A stretch of DNA of 50,746 bases from Burkholderia sp. SRS-46. Lineage in GTDB: Bacteria > Pseudomonadota > Gammaproteobacteria > Burkholderiales > Burkholderiaceae. The translations under genes were made by a program, and so were the position numbers. The DNA is taken from the NCBI RefSeq assembly GCF_004343775.1, contig NZ_PTXL01000018.1, forward strand, positions 1 to 50,746, given 5' to 3'. The notes under the pieces were generated by a model. It did not search any database and was not told where the DNA came from. It was given only the letters and a program-made list of their open reading frames with translations. Below are positions 16,796-27,251 of this stretch, one piece after another. Within the stretch, counting starts at the first letter, position 1. The number at the start of each line of letters is the position of its first letter.

Positions 16796-17592
16796 GCGTG
16801 CTGGCTGCTGACCGACAGGACTTCGCCCGTCATGTACGACGCGTAATCGCTTGCAAGAAACACCATCACGTTCGCGACCTCCCAGACTTCGGCGGCGCGC
16901 CCGAAGGCTTCGCGCGACGCCAGTTGATTCAGCAGGTCGGCCGGAGCCGACTTCTTCAGAAAATCGTGCATCGCGATGCTCGGCGCGACCGCGTTGATGC
17001 GCACGCCGTACGGCGCGGCTTCGAGCGCCGCGCAGCGCGTGAGCGCCATCACGCCCGCCTTCGCGGCCGCGTAGTGCGCCTGTTCCGCCTGCGCGCGCCA
17101 GCCGAGCACCGATGCGTTGTTGACGATCGCGCCACGGCCACGGGCCTGCATGTGCGGCAGCATCGCGCGCGTCATCCGGAACGTCCCGGTGAGGCTAATG
17201 TCGATCACCCGCGACCATTCGGCATCGTCCATTTCGACGATGCGGCGCGCGCCGCCGAGCCCGGCGTTGTTGATCAGCACGTCGACGCCGTCGAGCCGCG
17301 CCTGCGCATCGGCGACGAGGGCCTGCACGTCGTCCTCGGCCGCGACGTTGCAGAGCCGGCCGTAGACCTGCTGCAGGCCCGTTTCGGCACGCAGCGTGTC
17401 GACCGCCTGTTCGAGGCGCTTCTCGTGGATGTCGGAGATGAACAGCGCGCGGCAGCCTTCCTCCGCGCAGCGGCGCGCGGCCGCGAAGCCGATGCCGGCG
17501 CCGGCCGCGGCCGTGATCAGCACCGATTTGCCGGCGAGCAGCTGGTGGCCCGGCACGTAGGCCGGGGCCGGACGGATCTGGGGTTCGGTCAT
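16792..17592 (-). CDS. ipdF: IpdF-type SDR (5-hydroxy ring-C/D-CoA dehydrogenase)
   Basis: A 266-aa SDR closely resembling M. tuberculosis Rv3559c (IpdF) as I recall it. Shared segments include ITAAAGAGIG, LINNAGLGG, NNASVLGWRAQ with HYAAAKAGVMALTRC, RINAVAPSIAMHDFL, AFGRAAEVWEVA and FLASDYASYMTGEVLSVSSQH. IpdF oxidises the 5-hydroxyl of the HIC-CoA intermediate of ring-C/D degradation. The gene overlaps fadE30 upstream and maoC downstream by 4 nt each, and in Mycobacterium ipdF is likewise beside fadE30. The catalytic Ser, Tyr and Lys are intact. Confidence 0.9.
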   Translation of the reverse strand: MTEPQIRPAPAYVPGHQLLAGKSVLITAAAGAGIGFAAARRCAEEGCRALFISDIHEKRLEQAVDTLRAETGLQQVYGRLCNVAAEDDVQALVADAQARLDGVDVLINNAGLGGARRIVEMDDAEWSRVIDISLTGTFRMTRAMLPHMQARGRGAIVNNASVLGWRAQAEQAHYAAAKAGVMALTRCAALEAAPYGVRINAVAPSIAMHDFLKKSAPADLLNQLASREAFGRAAEVWEVANVMVFLASDYASYMTGEVLSVSSQHA

Positions 17593-18782
17593 GTATTGCC
17601 TCTGGGTTCCTTGGGCATGCCGAGCCCGCGCTCGGCCATGATGTTGAGCTGGATTTCGTTGGTGCCCGCGTAGATCGTGTCCGCGCGGGAGAACAGGAAC
17701 ACGCGCTGCAGATGAGTGAGCCGTTCGTCGGACGGATCGACGACATTCGCGCGCGGGCCGAGCACGTCCATCGCGAGCTGGCCGAGATCGCGGTGCCAGT
17801 TCGACCAGAAATACTTGTAGATCAGCGCTTCGCGGCGCAGCGGCGCGCCGGCGGCGTCATCCGCGCCGGACAGCATCCGCAGCGCGTTGCTGCGCATCAC
17901 GCGCAGGCCGGCCCACGCGCGGCCGATGCGCTGCCGCAGCACCGGATCGCGGTCGGCGCCCGTGTCGCGCGCGGCGTCGATCACCCATTCGAGCTCGCGC
18001 ACGAACTGCATCTGCTGGCCGAGCGTCGACATCCCGCGCTCGAAGCCGAGCAGCGTCATCGCGATCCGCCAGCCGTCGCCGGGCGCGCCGACGAGGTCGC
18101 GGGCGTCCGCGCGCGCGCCGTCGAAGAACACCTCGTTGAACTCGGCGCCGCCGTTGAGCTGCCTGATCGGCCGGATCTCGACGCCCGGCTGGTCGAGCGG
18201 CATCAGCAGGAACGACAGCCCCTTGTTGCCGCGCGACGCCGGATCGGTGCGCGCAAGCACGAAGATCCAGTCGGCATCCTGCGCGAGCGACGTCCAGACC
18301 TTCTGGCCATGCACGCGCCACGCACCGTCCGCATCCTGCTCGGCGCGCGTGCGCACGTTCGCGAGATCGGAGCCCGCGCCCGGCTCGGAATAACCCTGGC
18401 ACCAGAACTGCGTGCCGGCGAGGATGCCGGGCAAAAAGCGCGCGCGCTGGTCGTCGGTGCCGCAGGCAACGAGCGTCGGGCCGAGCAGCCCTTCGCCGAT
18501 GTGCCCCATCCGCCCCGGCCCGCCGGCGCGCGCGTATTCCTCGTGGAAGATCACCTGCTCGGCCACCGAGAAGCCGCGGCCGCCGGCTTCGACGGGCCAG
18601 CCGAGCCCCGTCCAGCCGCCGTTCGCGAGCGCCTGCTCCCACGCCTTGCGCAGCGCGGGCCACGCTTCCTCGTCGCCGGGGCCGCCCCGGTGTTGCAGGC
18701 ACGCGAATTCGCCGGTCAGATGCGATTGCACCCAGTCCGCGACCTCGTGCCGCAATTGCTGTTCGCGGGTTTCGCTGTTCAT
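17589..18782 (-). CDS. fadE30: FadE30-type acyl-CoA dehydrogenase
   Basis: A 397-aa flavoprotein dehydrogenase. It resembles FadE30 (Rv3560c) from memory: LTGEFACLQ, GGPGDEE, GLGWPVEAGGRG, GEGLLGPTLVA, FWCQGYSEPGAGSDLANV, QKVWTSLAQ, LDQPGVEIRPIRQL, EFNEVFFDGAR, VGAPGDGWRIAM, FERGMSTLGQQ, and the C-terminal YAGTNEIQLNIMAERGLGMP. FadE30 is assigned to dehydrogenation of the propionyl side chain of HIP-CoA. Both ends overlap neighbours by 4 nt. It pairs with the second ACAD immediately upstream, suggesting a heteromeric enzyme. Confidence 0.88.
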   Translation of the reverse strand: MNSETREQQLRHEVADWVQSHLTGEFACLQHRGGPGDEEAWPALRKAWEQALANGGWTGLGWPVEAGGRGFSVAEQVIFHEEYARAGGPGRMGHIGEGLLGPTLVACGTDDQRARFLPGILAGTQFWCQGYSEPGAGSDLANVRTRAEQDADGAWRVHGQKVWTSLAQDADWIFVLARTDPASRGNKGLSFLLMPLDQPGVEIRPIRQLNGGAEFNEVFFDGARADARDLVGAPGDGWRIAMTLLGFERGMSTLGQQMQFVRELEWVIDAARDTGADRDPVLRQRIGRAWAGLRVMRSNALRMLSGADDAAGAPLRREALIYKYFWSNWHRDLGQLAMDVLGPRANVVDPSDERLTHLQRVFLFSRADTIYAGTNEIQLNIMAERGLGMPKEPRGNT

Positions 18783-20008
18783 TGAAGGGCTCCTGCGCGG
18801 GCGGCGGATGGGCGCGCGGCGTGCGGCGCGGGAACGGCGCTGTCCGCCGTCGCACCGTCGATCGCGTGGCGCGCGATCCATTCGAGCAGTTGCGACGTCG
18901 TGCCGAACTGCGCGCCCGATGCCTGCGCGCGCTTGAAGTAGAGATGCGGGTCGTATTCCCACGTGAAGCCGACGCCGCCGTGCAGCTGAATCGCTTCCTG
19001 CGCGCAGAACGCGTACGCGTCGTTCGCGGCGGCCTTCGCGGCGGCGACGTCCGCGCGCAAAGCGGCGCCCGGCGCGGTGCCGGCTGCCGCGTCCCACGCA
19101 TGCGCGGCGCCGAGCACCGCCGAGCGCGCCGCTTCGATCAGCACCATCATCTGCGCGCAGCGATGCTTGACCGCCTGGAACGATGCGATCGCGCGGCCGA
19201 ACTGCACGCGTTGGCTCGCGTAGTCGAGCGTCAGGTCGAGGCACTGCTGTGCGCCGCCGAGCTGCTCGGCGGCCAGCGCGAGCGCCGCGAACCACGCACA
19301 GCGTTCGAGGATCGGCGCGGCGGCGCGGCAGGCGAACAACGCGTCGCGGCTCACGCGCACGTCGTCGAGCGCGACCCGTGCAAGCGGCCGCGTCGCGTCC
19401 AGCGTGTCGAGCGGCGTGCGCGCGACGCCGGATGCATCGGCCAGGTCGATCGCGAACAGGCCGATCGACTGCGCTTCGTTCGCGATCCGCGCCGGCACCA
19501 GCAGCAGGTCGGCGCGTGCGCCGTCGAGCACCTGTGCGGCGACGCCGGACAGCGCATAGCCGCCCGCCGTTTCATCGGCGACGAACGGCAGCGGCTGCGC
19601 GCCCGGCGGCAGGTCGAAACGCCAGTCGAGCGGCAACGCGAGCGTCGCGCTGTACGCGCCTTCGGCCAGCTTCGCGAGCCACCCGAGCGCGGCCGGGGTG
19701 CCGCAGCGCGCGAGCGCGCTCGCGGCCACGCACGCGGTCGGGAAATACGGTACGCAGGCAAGGCGTCGGCCGAGCTGCTCCATCAGCAGCGTCTGTTCGA
19801 CCGCGCCGAGCCCCATGCCGCCCGCCGCTTCCGGCAGCGCGAGCGCGTTCCAGCCGAGCTCGCCCGCGAGCGTCGCCCACAGCGCGTCGTCGCGGCCGGC
19901 CGCCTGCTCGATCGCGCGGCGCACCTGCGCGGACGCGCTGCGCTCGGCGAGCACATCGGCCGCCGCGTCGCGGATCATCGCCTGTTCGTCGGTGAGCGCG
20001 AGATCCAT
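18779..20008 (-). CDS. Acyl-CoA dehydrogenase, partner subunit type
   Basis: A 409-aa acyl-CoA dehydrogenase-like protein (N-terminus LALTDEQAMIRDAA, then GWNALALPEAAGGMGLG). Its C-terminal part has LDYASQRVQFGRAIASFQAVKH and QLHGGVGFTWEYDPHLYFKRA, the form seen in the smaller subunit of alpha2beta2 steroid ACADs such as the FadE26-29 type. It lacks the YAGTNEIQ C-terminus of its neighbour. The stop overlaps the fadE30 start (ATGA), so the two are probably co-translated and may form a heterotetramer. The last about 30 residues are Ala/Pro-rich. The substrate is unknown. Confidence 0.85.
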   Translation of the reverse strand: MDLALTDEQAMIRDAAADVLAERSASAQVRRAIEQAAGRDDALWATLAGELGWNALALPEAAGGMGLGAVEQTLLMEQLGRRLACVPYFPTACVAASALARCGTPAALGWLAKLAEGAYSATLALPLDWRFDLPPGAQPLPFVADETAGGYALSGVAAQVLDGARADLLLVPARIANEAQSIGLFAIDLADASGVARTPLDTLDATRPLARVALDDVRVSRDALFACRAAAPILERCAWFAALALAAEQLGGAQQCLDLTLDYASQRVQFGRAIASFQAVKHRCAQMMVLIEAARSAVLGAAHAWDAAAGTAPGAALRADVAAAKAAANDAYAFCAQEAIQLHGGVGFTWEYDPHLYFKRAQASGAQFGTTSQLLEWIARHAIDGATADSAVPAPHAARPSAARAGALQ

Positions 20009-20011
20009 CGT

Positions 20012-20890
20012 TCAGCTCCCGTACACGCGCTGCGCGGGCCGCGCATCGGCGATCAGCCGCGCGACGGCCGGGCCGACCTCGCCCGGCGTCCAGCGCGCGC
20101 CGCGATCGACGCGCGGGCCCGTGCGCCAGCCTTCCGCCACCGCGATCACGCCGCCGGCGGCCTCGAACACCTGGCCCGTCACGTCGGCCGACAGCGCGCT
20201 GCCGAGCCACACGACGAGCGGCGCGACGTTGGCCGGGTCGTAGAAGTCGAAGGCGCCCGCGTCCGGCTTCTTCATCATGTCGGCGAACACGCCCTCGGTC
20301 ATCGACGTGCGCGCGGCCGGCGCGAGCGCGTTCACGCGCACGCCGTAGCGGTGCAGCTCGGCGGCCTGCATCAGCGTCAGCACCGCGATGCCGGCCTTCG
20401 CCGCGCCGTAGTTCGACTGGCCGATCGAGCCCTGCAGCCCGGCGCCGGAGCTCGTGTTGATGATCCGCGCGTCGACCGCGTTGCCGGCCTTCGCCGCATC
20501 GCGCCACGCGCGCGCGAGCAGGCTCGACAGGCAGAAGTGGCCGCGCAGATGCACGCGCATCACGTCGTCCCAGTCCTGCTCGGTCATGCTGGCGAACATC
20601 TTGTCGCGGCAGATGCCCGCGTTGTTGACGAGCACGTGCACGTCGCCGAACGCGTCGCGCGCGGCCTCGACGATCCGCTGCGCGGTGTCGACGCGCGTGA
20701 TGTCGTCCGCGTTCGCGAGCGCGCGGCCGCCGTCGCGCGCGATCTCGTCGCAGACGGCCTGCGCGGCGTCGTGCCGGATGTCGTTGACGACGACCGCCGC
20801 GCCTTCGGCCGCGAACGCGCGCGCGTATTCGCGCCCGAGCCCGCCGCCCGCGCCGGTGATGATGACGGTGCGTCCGTTGCAGATTCCCAT
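20012..20890 (-). CDS. SDR, 17beta-HSD4/MFE-like 3-hydroxyacyl-CoA dehydrogenase
   Basis: A 292-aa SDR with ITGAGGGLGREYARAFAAEGAAVVVND, a start typical of the dehydrogenase domain of peroxisomal multifunctional enzyme type 2 and its bacterial relatives. NNAGI, the catalytic Ser in NTSSGAG, and SNYGAAKAG are present, and a tail about 40 residues longer than in short SDRs matches that subgroup. It probably oxidises a 3-hydroxyacyl-CoA in HIP or side-chain beta-oxidation. It is 34 nt downstream of the fadA6-like thiolase gene and 3 nt upstream of the ACAD at 20008. Confidence 0.85.
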   Translation of the reverse strand: MGICNGRTVIITGAGGGLGREYARAFAAEGAAVVVNDIRHDAAQAVCDEIARDGGRALANADDITRVDTAQRIVEAARDAFGDVHVLVNNAGICRDKMFASMTEQDWDDVMRVHLRGHFCLSSLLARAWRDAAKAGNAVDARIINTSSGAGLQGSIGQSNYGAAKAGIAVLTLMQAAELHRYGVRVNALAPAARTSMTEGVFADMMKKPDAGAFDFYDPANVAPLVVWLGSALSADVTGQVFEAAGGVIAVAEGWRTGPRVDRGARWTPGEVGPAVARLIADARPAQRVYGS

Positions 20891-20924
20891 GCTTATGCCT
20901 CGTGGATCGTAAAAGATGACGCGC

Positions 20925-22075
<1,151 letters not shown>

Positions 22076-22076
<1 letters not shown>

Positions 22077-23143
22077 CAGTTCAGCTCCTCGAGGTCGAAG
22101 GTTTGCGCGGGGCCGATCGGCAGCGCGTCGTCGAGGATCGCGTCGGCCACGCGGGCCTTGTGGAAAGCGGCGTCGCCCCAGCTGCCGGCGAGCGCCCAGA
22201 TGCGCTTCATGAAGATCTGCAGGTCGAGCTCCCACGTGTAGCCGATCGCGCCGTGCACCTGCATCGTGTGACGCGCGGCGAGCTGCGCGGCGGCCGTGGC
22301 GGCAAGCTTCGCGTGCGACACGAACACCGCGCGCTGCGGATGGTCGTCCGCGATCGCCTGCGCGGCACGCGCGACCACCGGCCGCGCGAACTCGTAGCGG
22401 ATCGCGACGTCGGCCAGCAGGTGCTTGAGCGCCTGATACGAGCCGATCGCCTTGCCGAACTGCTTGCGCTGCGCGCTGTAGTCGATCGCGACGTCGAGCA
22501 CGCGCTGCGTGAGGCCGAGCAGTTGCGCGGCCACCGCGAACGCGCCGTGGTCGAGCGCGCGGGCCAGCAGCGGCGCGGCTTCGTCGGCGCCGGCGATGCG
22601 GGTGGCCGCCGACGGCTCCCAGTCGAGCGAGAACAGCCGCCGCGACGGGTCGACGCTGTCGACCGCGCGCCACGCGCACTGCGCGGGGTCGACGCGATGC
22701 AGCTCGCCGCCGTGCTCGCACAGCAGCGTGTGCGCGACGTGCACGTCGGCCGCATACGGGTTCACAGGATGCGCGAGCGCGACGCGGGCACGGCCTTCGG
22801 CGATGTCGCGCAGCAGCGCGTCGCGCCAGTCGCTGGCCGGCAGCCGTTCGAGCACGCCGGCCGCGACGAGCGCGGTGTCGAGCAGCGGCTCCGGGCTGCC
22901 GAAGTAGCCGTAGGCCTGCGCGAGCAGCGCCCATTCGACCTCGCCCAGGCCGAGCCCGCCGTGCGTGTCGGGCACCGACACGGCGGTCAGCCCCTGCGTC
23001 GCGAACAGCGCCCACAGGTCGTCCGAGCGGCCGGTCGGCGTGGTCCACAGCTCGCGGATCAGCTCCGGCGTCATCTCGGTCATCAGCAGGCGCTTGACGG
23101 TGTCCGCCAGCGCCTCCTGGTCCTCATCGAATACGAAATCCAT
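22076..23143 (-). CDS. Acyl-CoA dehydrogenase, partner subunit type
   Basis: A 355-aa ACAD-like protein, shorter than the typical 380-400 aa. It has VFDEDQEALADTVKRLL at the N-terminus, LDVAIDYSAQRKQFGKAIGSYQALKH in the middle and VHGAIGYTWELDLQIFMKRI near the C-terminus, the same partner type as the protein at 18779. It probably works with the ACAD encoded 29 nt upstream (23173-24342), giving a second heteromeric pair. In Mycobacterium FadE31, FadE32 and FadE33 act late in ring-C/D degradation, and this may correspond to one of them. The start at 23143 is an ATG with a weak ribosome site. Confidence 0.83.
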
Positions 23144-23172
23144 ACGATGTCCGTTCAGTCGAGTAAGCGCGG

Positions 23173-24342
23173 TCAGGCGCGCGGCATGCCGAGCATCCGT
23201 TCGGCGACGATGTTGCGCTGGATCTCGTTGGTGCCCGCGTAGATCGGGCCGGCCTGCGCGAACAGGAAGCCGTCGAGCCAGTGGCCGAGCGTCGCGTGCT
23301 GCGCGGGCGTCTGCGGGACGACCTCGCCGTGCGCGCCGAGAATGTCGAGCGCGGTCTGGTGCATGCGCAGGTCGAGTTCCGACCAGAACACCTTGTTGGT
23401 GCTCGATTCCGCGCCGATGTGGCCGCCCTTCTGCAGCCGGCTCGCGGTTGCGTAGGTCGACAGCGCGTAGGCCTGCGCGTCCATCCAGGCGGAGACGACG
23501 CGCTCGCGCAGCGTCGGGTCGCGATCCGCGCTGTCGCGATGCGCGAGATACAGGTCGCGCAGCGCCTGCGCGGTACGCTGGAAGCGTGCCGGCGAACGCA
23601 GCATCAGCCCGCGCTCGAAGCCGGCCGTCGCCATCGCGACCTGCCAGCCCGCGCCTTCGGCCGCGAGCCGGTTCTCGACCGGCACGCGCACGTCGTCGAA
23701 GAAAATCTCCGCGAAGCCGGTCTGGCCGTTCAACTGGCGGATCGGCCGCACCGTGATGCCCGGCGCGGACAGCGGCACCATCAGGAACGTCAGGCCGTGG
23801 TGACGCGACGATTCCGGATCGCTGCGGAACAGGCCGAACAGCCAGTCGGCCCACACCGCGCGGGTCGACCAGATCTTCTGGCCGTTCAGCACGTATTCGT
23901 CGCCGATGCGGATCGCGCTGGTGCGGATCGCGGCCATGTCCGAGCCCGCGTTCGGCTCCGACCAGCCCTGCGCCCACACGTGCTCGCCGGCCGCCATCGC
24001 GGGCAGGAAGCGCGCCTTCTGCGCGTCGGTGCCGAAATCCATCAGCGTCGGCCCGAGCAGGAAGATGCCGTTCTGGTTCACGCGCATCGGCGCGTCGGCG
24101 CGCCAGTACTCCTCCTCGAAGATCAGCCATTCGATCAGGTCGCAGCCGCGCCCGCCGAGCGCGCGCGGCCACGTGACCATGCTCCAGCGGCCCGAGTGCA
24201 GCGTGCGCTCCCATTCGCGGTGCGCGGCGAACCCTGCCTCGGTGTCGAAGCTCGGCAGCCGCTTGCGCGGCACGTGCGCGGCGAGCCAGTCGCGGATCTC
24301 GGCGCGGAATGCCTTCTGCTGGGCGGTGTAGGTCAGGTTCAT
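23173..24342 (-). CDS. Acyl-CoA dehydrogenase (flavoprotein, FadE type)
   Basis: A 389-aa dehydrogenase with MVTWPRALGGRG, NGIFLLGPTLMDFGT, WAQGWSEPNAGSDMA, GQKIWSTRAVWADW, VPLSAPGITVRPIRQL, TGFAEIFFDDVRVP, GFERGLMLRSPARF and IYAGTNEIQRNIVAERMLGMP. It is the same overall type as FadE30 but a distinct paralogue. The ATG overlaps the echA20 stop by 4 nt and there is a 29-nt gap to its probable partner subunit. It likely dehydrogenates an acyl-CoA arising from HIP. The exact step cannot be assigned. Confidence 0.86.
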   Translation of the reverse strand: MNLTYTAQQKAFRAEIRDWLAAHVPRKRLPSFDTEAGFAAHREWERTLHSGRWSMVTWPRALGGRGCDLIEWLIFEEEYWRADAPMRVNQNGIFLLGPTLMDFGTDAQKARFLPAMAAGEHVWAQGWSEPNAGSDMAAIRTSAIRIGDEYVLNGQKIWSTRAVWADWLFGLFRSDPESSRHHGLTFLMVPLSAPGITVRPIRQLNGQTGFAEIFFDDVRVPVENRLAAEGAGWQVAMATAGFERGLMLRSPARFQRTAQALRDLYLAHRDSADRDPTLRERVVSAWMDAQAYALSTYATASRLQKGGHIGAESSTNKVFWSELDLRMHQTALDILGAHGEVVPQTPAQHATLGHWLDGFLFAQAGPIYAGTNEIQRNIVAERMLGMPRA

Positions 24343-25151
24343 GCGCGTGCCTCCTCGGATTCGGCCGTGCGTTCGTCGAAACGCGCATCGCGCTTCTCGA
24401 CGAACGCGGCGCGCGCCTCGGTCGAGTCCTGCGTCATGTACGCCTGCAGCGTGAAGCCCTGCTCCCAGCGGTACTTGTCCTCGAGGTCGCCGTCCTCGAC
24501 GCCGTTCAGCGCCTCCTTCGCGAGCCGCACCATCGCCGGGCTCTTCGCGGCGATCCTGCGGGCGATCGCCAGCGCCGCGTCGCGCAGGTCCGCGCGCGGC
24601 ACGACCTGTTCGAGCGCGCCGAGCCGGTACGCCTCGGCCGCGTCGATCATGTCGCCGGTGAAATACATCGCGCGCACCTTCTGCACGCCGAACAGCCGCT
24701 GCAGGTGCGCGCCGCCGCCCATCGCGCCGCGGTCGATCTCCGGCACGCCGAAGCGCGCGCAGTCGGCCGCGACGACGATGTCCGCCGCGCCGCAGATGCC
24801 GATTCCGCCGCCGAGCACGAAGCCGTGCACGGCCGCGATCACCGGCTTCGGGTTGCGGTGCACCGCGCGGAACGTCTCGTAGTTGCCGGCATTCACGCCG
24901 ACGATGCGCGCCGGATGCGCGGCCAGTTCCTTGATGTCGACGCCCGCGCAGAAGCCGCGCCCTTCGCCGCGCACGACGATCACGCGCACGTCGTCGTCCC
25001 GGCCGAGCGCATCGAGCGCCTGCGCGAGCGCGTGCCAGCCGTGCGAATCGAGCGCGTTGACGGGCGGGTGGTCGATCACCAGTTCGGCGATGCCGTCGGC
25101 CCGGTCGATCCGGAACGGCAGCGCGCCGCCCGGTTGAATGGATGCTGTCAT
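24339..25151 (-). CDS. echA20: EchA20-type crotonase (ring-D hydrolase)
   Basis: A 270-aa crotonase-fold protein resembling M. tuberculosis EchA20 (Rv3550) as I recall it. Common blocks are HPPVNALDS, GEGRGFCAGVDIKE, NYETFRAVH, PVIAAVHGFVLGGGIG, RFGVPEIDRGAMGGGAHLQRL, AKEALN and YRWEQGFTLQ. EchA20 opens steroid ring D of HIEC-CoA by hydrolytic C-C cleavage, giving COCHEA-CoA. The GVDIKE and GGGIG segments form the oxyanion hole. It is 26 nt downstream of ipdC; its stop overlaps the next ACAD gene. The N-terminus is about 10 residues longer than in the mycobacterial protein. Confidence 0.88.
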   Translation of the reverse strand: MTASIQPGGALPFRIDRADGIAELVIDHPPVNALDSHGWHALAQALDALGRDDDVRVIVVRGEGRGFCAGVDIKELAAHPARIVGVNAGNYETFRAVHRNPKPVIAAVHGFVLGGGIGICGAADIVVAADCARFGVPEIDRGAMGGGAHLQRLFGVQKVRAMYFTGDMIDAAEAYRLGALEQVVPRADLRDAALAIARRIAAKSPAMVRLAKEALNGVEDGDLEDKYRWEQGFTLQAYMTQDSTEARAAFVEKRDARFDERTAESEEARA

Positions 25152-25177
25152 GTTGGGGCTCCTCCCGGTCGTATCTT

Positions 25178-26326
25178 TCAGGCGGCCTGTGTGGTTGGTG
25201 TGGTTGGTGTGGTCGGTGCAGCCGGTGGGGCCGCCGCGCCGCGCAGCGCCGCCAGCGCGTCGAGTCGGGCCGTCGCATCGGCGACGATGCGCGCGACCAG
25301 CGCGTCGCAGGATTCGATCGCGCCGATCATCGCGGCCGCCTGCCCGCTCGGCAGCACGCCTTCGTCGGGCAGTCCCTCGACGATCGCGCGCTGGATCAGG
25401 AACGGCGCGTTCGCGGCCATCAGTGTCTGGCTCGCCGTGTAGTCGTGCTCGCGCAGCGCCTTGAAGGCGAGGCCAAGCATCTGGCCCGCGCGCAGCCCGT
25501 TCTGGCGGCGCCACGCTTCGGCCGTCCTCAGCGCGAACAGCGTGCGGCGCAGCGGGCCGAAGCGTTCGAGCTTCAGCAGGTACGGGTTGTCGATCATCCG
25601 TTGCGGCAGGCCGTCGAGCGCGTCCGACACGCGGATGCGCGCCGGGTCGCCCACCGCGACGTAGCGCTCGAGCGTCGCGCGCGGCACCGGCGATTCGGCG
25701 CTCATCAGGAAGCGCGTGCCCATCGCGATGCCGGCCGCGCCGTACGCGAGCGCGGCCGCGAGCCCGCGCCCGTCGAAGAAGCCGCCCGCCGCGACCACCG
25801 GCACCTGCACCGCGTCGAGCACCTTCGGCAGCAGCAGCGTGGTCGGCACCGAGCCCGTGTGGCCGCCGCCTTCCGCGCCCTGCACGGTGACGATGTCCGC
25901 GCCGAGCTCGACCGCCTTCACCGCATGCTTCGGCGCGCCGACGGTCGGCATGCAGACGATGCCGGCGTCCTTGAAGCGGCGGATCGTCTTCGCGTCCGGG
26001 CCGCGGCCGTAGCTGACCGCGCGCAGCTTGTGCTTGATCGCCAGGTCGACGACCTGCGCGGCGTTCTTCTGGAACATGTGGAAGTTGATGCCGAACGGCT
26101 GGTCGGTCAGCGACTTCACCTTCAGGATCTCGGCCTCCACCTGCCCGGGTTCGAGCGTCGCGCCGGCCAGGAAGCCGAAGCCGCCCGCATTGCCGGTGGC
26201 CGCGACGAGCCGCGCGTCGGCCACCCAGCCCATCGCCGTCTGCACGACCGGATAGCGGCAGCCGAGCAGCGCGCAGAGCGGCGTTTGCAGCGGGCTGTGC
26301 ATCGTCCCTTGAAGCGTCGTGCTCAT
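25178..26326 (-). CDS. ipdC: IpdC-type flavoprotein (nitronate monooxygenase family)
   Basis: A 382-aa FMN-binding TIM-barrel protein of the NMO/2-nitropropane dioxygenase family. It resembles M. tuberculosis IpdC (Rv3553) in YPVVQTAMGWVADARLVAAT, FGINFH, GAPKHA, VQGAEGGGHTG, TTLLLPKVLDAV, AAGGFFDGRGLAAALAYGAAGIAMGTRFL and LMAANAPFL. IpdC introduces a double bond into 5-oxo-HIC-CoA to give HIEC-CoA, the EchA20 substrate. The ATG overlaps the upstream hydratase stop (ATGA). The extreme C-terminus is a low-complexity Thr-Pro run encoded by a short tandem repeat at 25191-25218. Confidence 0.9.
   Translation of the reverse strand: MSTTLQGTMHSPLQTPLCALLGCRYPVVQTAMGWVADARLVAATGNAGGFGFLAGATLEPGQVEAEILKVKSLTDQPFGINFHMFQKNAAQVVDLAIKHKLRAVSYGRGPDAKTIRRFKDAGIVCMPTVGAPKHAVKAVELGADIVTVQGAEGGGHTGSVPTTLLLPKVLDAVQVPVVAAGGFFDGRGLAAALAYGAAGIAMGTRFLMSAESPVPRATLERYVAVGDPARIRVSDALDGLPQRMIDNPYLLKLERFGPLRRTLFALRTAEAWRRQNGLRAGQMLGLAFKALREHDYTASQTLMAANAPFLIQRAIVEGLPDEGVLPSGQAAAMIGAIESCDALVARIVADATARLDALAALRGAAAPPAAPTTPTTPTTQAA
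25191..25218. repeat. Short tandem repeat encoding the C-terminal Thr-Pro run of IpdC
   Basis: Three copies of a 9-nt unit like GTGGTTGGT, the last with one change, give TPT repeats near the IpdC C-terminus. Copy number may vary between strains without shifting the frame. Confidence 0.7.
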
Positions 26327-27243
26327 GCGGCGGCTCCGTTGACGGCGGCCCGCACGCTCGTGCGCTCGTTCGCGCCGTCGTCCGGCGCACGCTGCGAGCT
26401 GGCCATCTTGCGCGCGTCGTAGCCGCCGAGGCGGTCGCCGCTGACGAGCTCGTTGTGCGCATGCGCGAAGTGGTGCCACGCGAACGCCGCGTCCATCGCC
26501 GAGCGCTTGCCCTGCAATTCCTCGACGTGGTTCAGCGCCTGCTTGGTGAGCGCGAGGCCGAGGCGCGGCATCGTCGCGATCTTCGCGGCGATCGCGTAGG
26601 TCGCGTCGCGCAGCCGTTCGCGCGGCACCACGCGGTTGACCATGCCCATCTGGTACGCGCGCTCGGCCGGCATCCGCTCGCCGAGGAACAGGAATTCCTT
26701 CGCGATGCGCGGGTTCAGCTCGTACGCATGCGCGAAATACTCGACGCCCGGAATCCCCATCCGCACGACCGGATCCGCGAAGAACGCATCCTCCGACGCG
26801 ACGATCAGGTCGCACACCCATGCGAGCATCAGCCCGCCCGCGATGCATGCGCCCTGCACCATCGCGATGGTCGGCTTCGGCAGGTCGCGCCAGCGGCGGC
26901 ACATGCCGAGATACACCTCCTGCTCGCGTGCGTAGAGGAATTCGCCGCCGTCCTTGTCGACGTGGTCGTACCACAGCGACGCGCGCTCGAACGACTCGTG
27001 GATGTCGCGCCCCGGCGTGCCGATGTCGTGCCCGGCCGAGAAGTGCTTGCCCGCGCCGGCGAGCACGATCGCCTTCACCGCGTCGTCGTGCGCGGCGCGC
27101 CGGAACGCGGCGTCGAGCGCGTAGGTCATCTTCGAGTTCTGCGCGTTGTGATACTCGGGGCGGTTCATCGTGATCGTCGCGATGCCGCCGTCGACCGCGT
27201 AGTCGACGACGCCGTCGCCGAACGAAATCTGGGTCGCTTCCAT
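26323..27243 (-). CDS. Enoyl-CoA hydratase (EchA19-like crotonase)
   Basis: A 306-aa crotonase with GIATITMNRPEYHNAQNSKM, AGAGKHFSAGHDIGTPGRD, GACIAGGLMLAWVCDLIVASEDAFFADP and MGIPGVEYFAH. The FSAGHD form of the oxyanion loop is that of EchA19-like hydratases. It probably hydrates an enoyl-CoA in HIP or side-chain degradation. The C-terminal about 40 residues (after YDARKMASS) are extra and of low complexity. The start is ATG 27243, 8 nt after the ipdB stop, preceded by GGGGATGAGGCCCGAC. Confidence 0.85.
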   Translation of the reverse strand: MEATQISFGDGVVDYAVDGGIATITMNRPEYHNAQNSKMTYALDAAFRRAAHDDAVKAIVLAGAGKHFSAGHDIGTPGRDIHESFERASLWYDHVDKDGGEFLYAREQEVYLGMCRRWRDLPKPTIAMVQGACIAGGLMLAWVCDLIVASEDAFFADPVVRMGIPGVEYFAHAYELNPRIAKEFLFLGERMPAERAYQMGMVNRVVPRERLRDATYAIAAKIATMPRLGLALTKQALNHVEELQGKRSAMDAAFAWHHFAHAHNELVSGDRLGGYDARKMASSQRAPDDGANERTSVRAAVNGAAA

Positions 27244-27251
27244 GTCGGGCC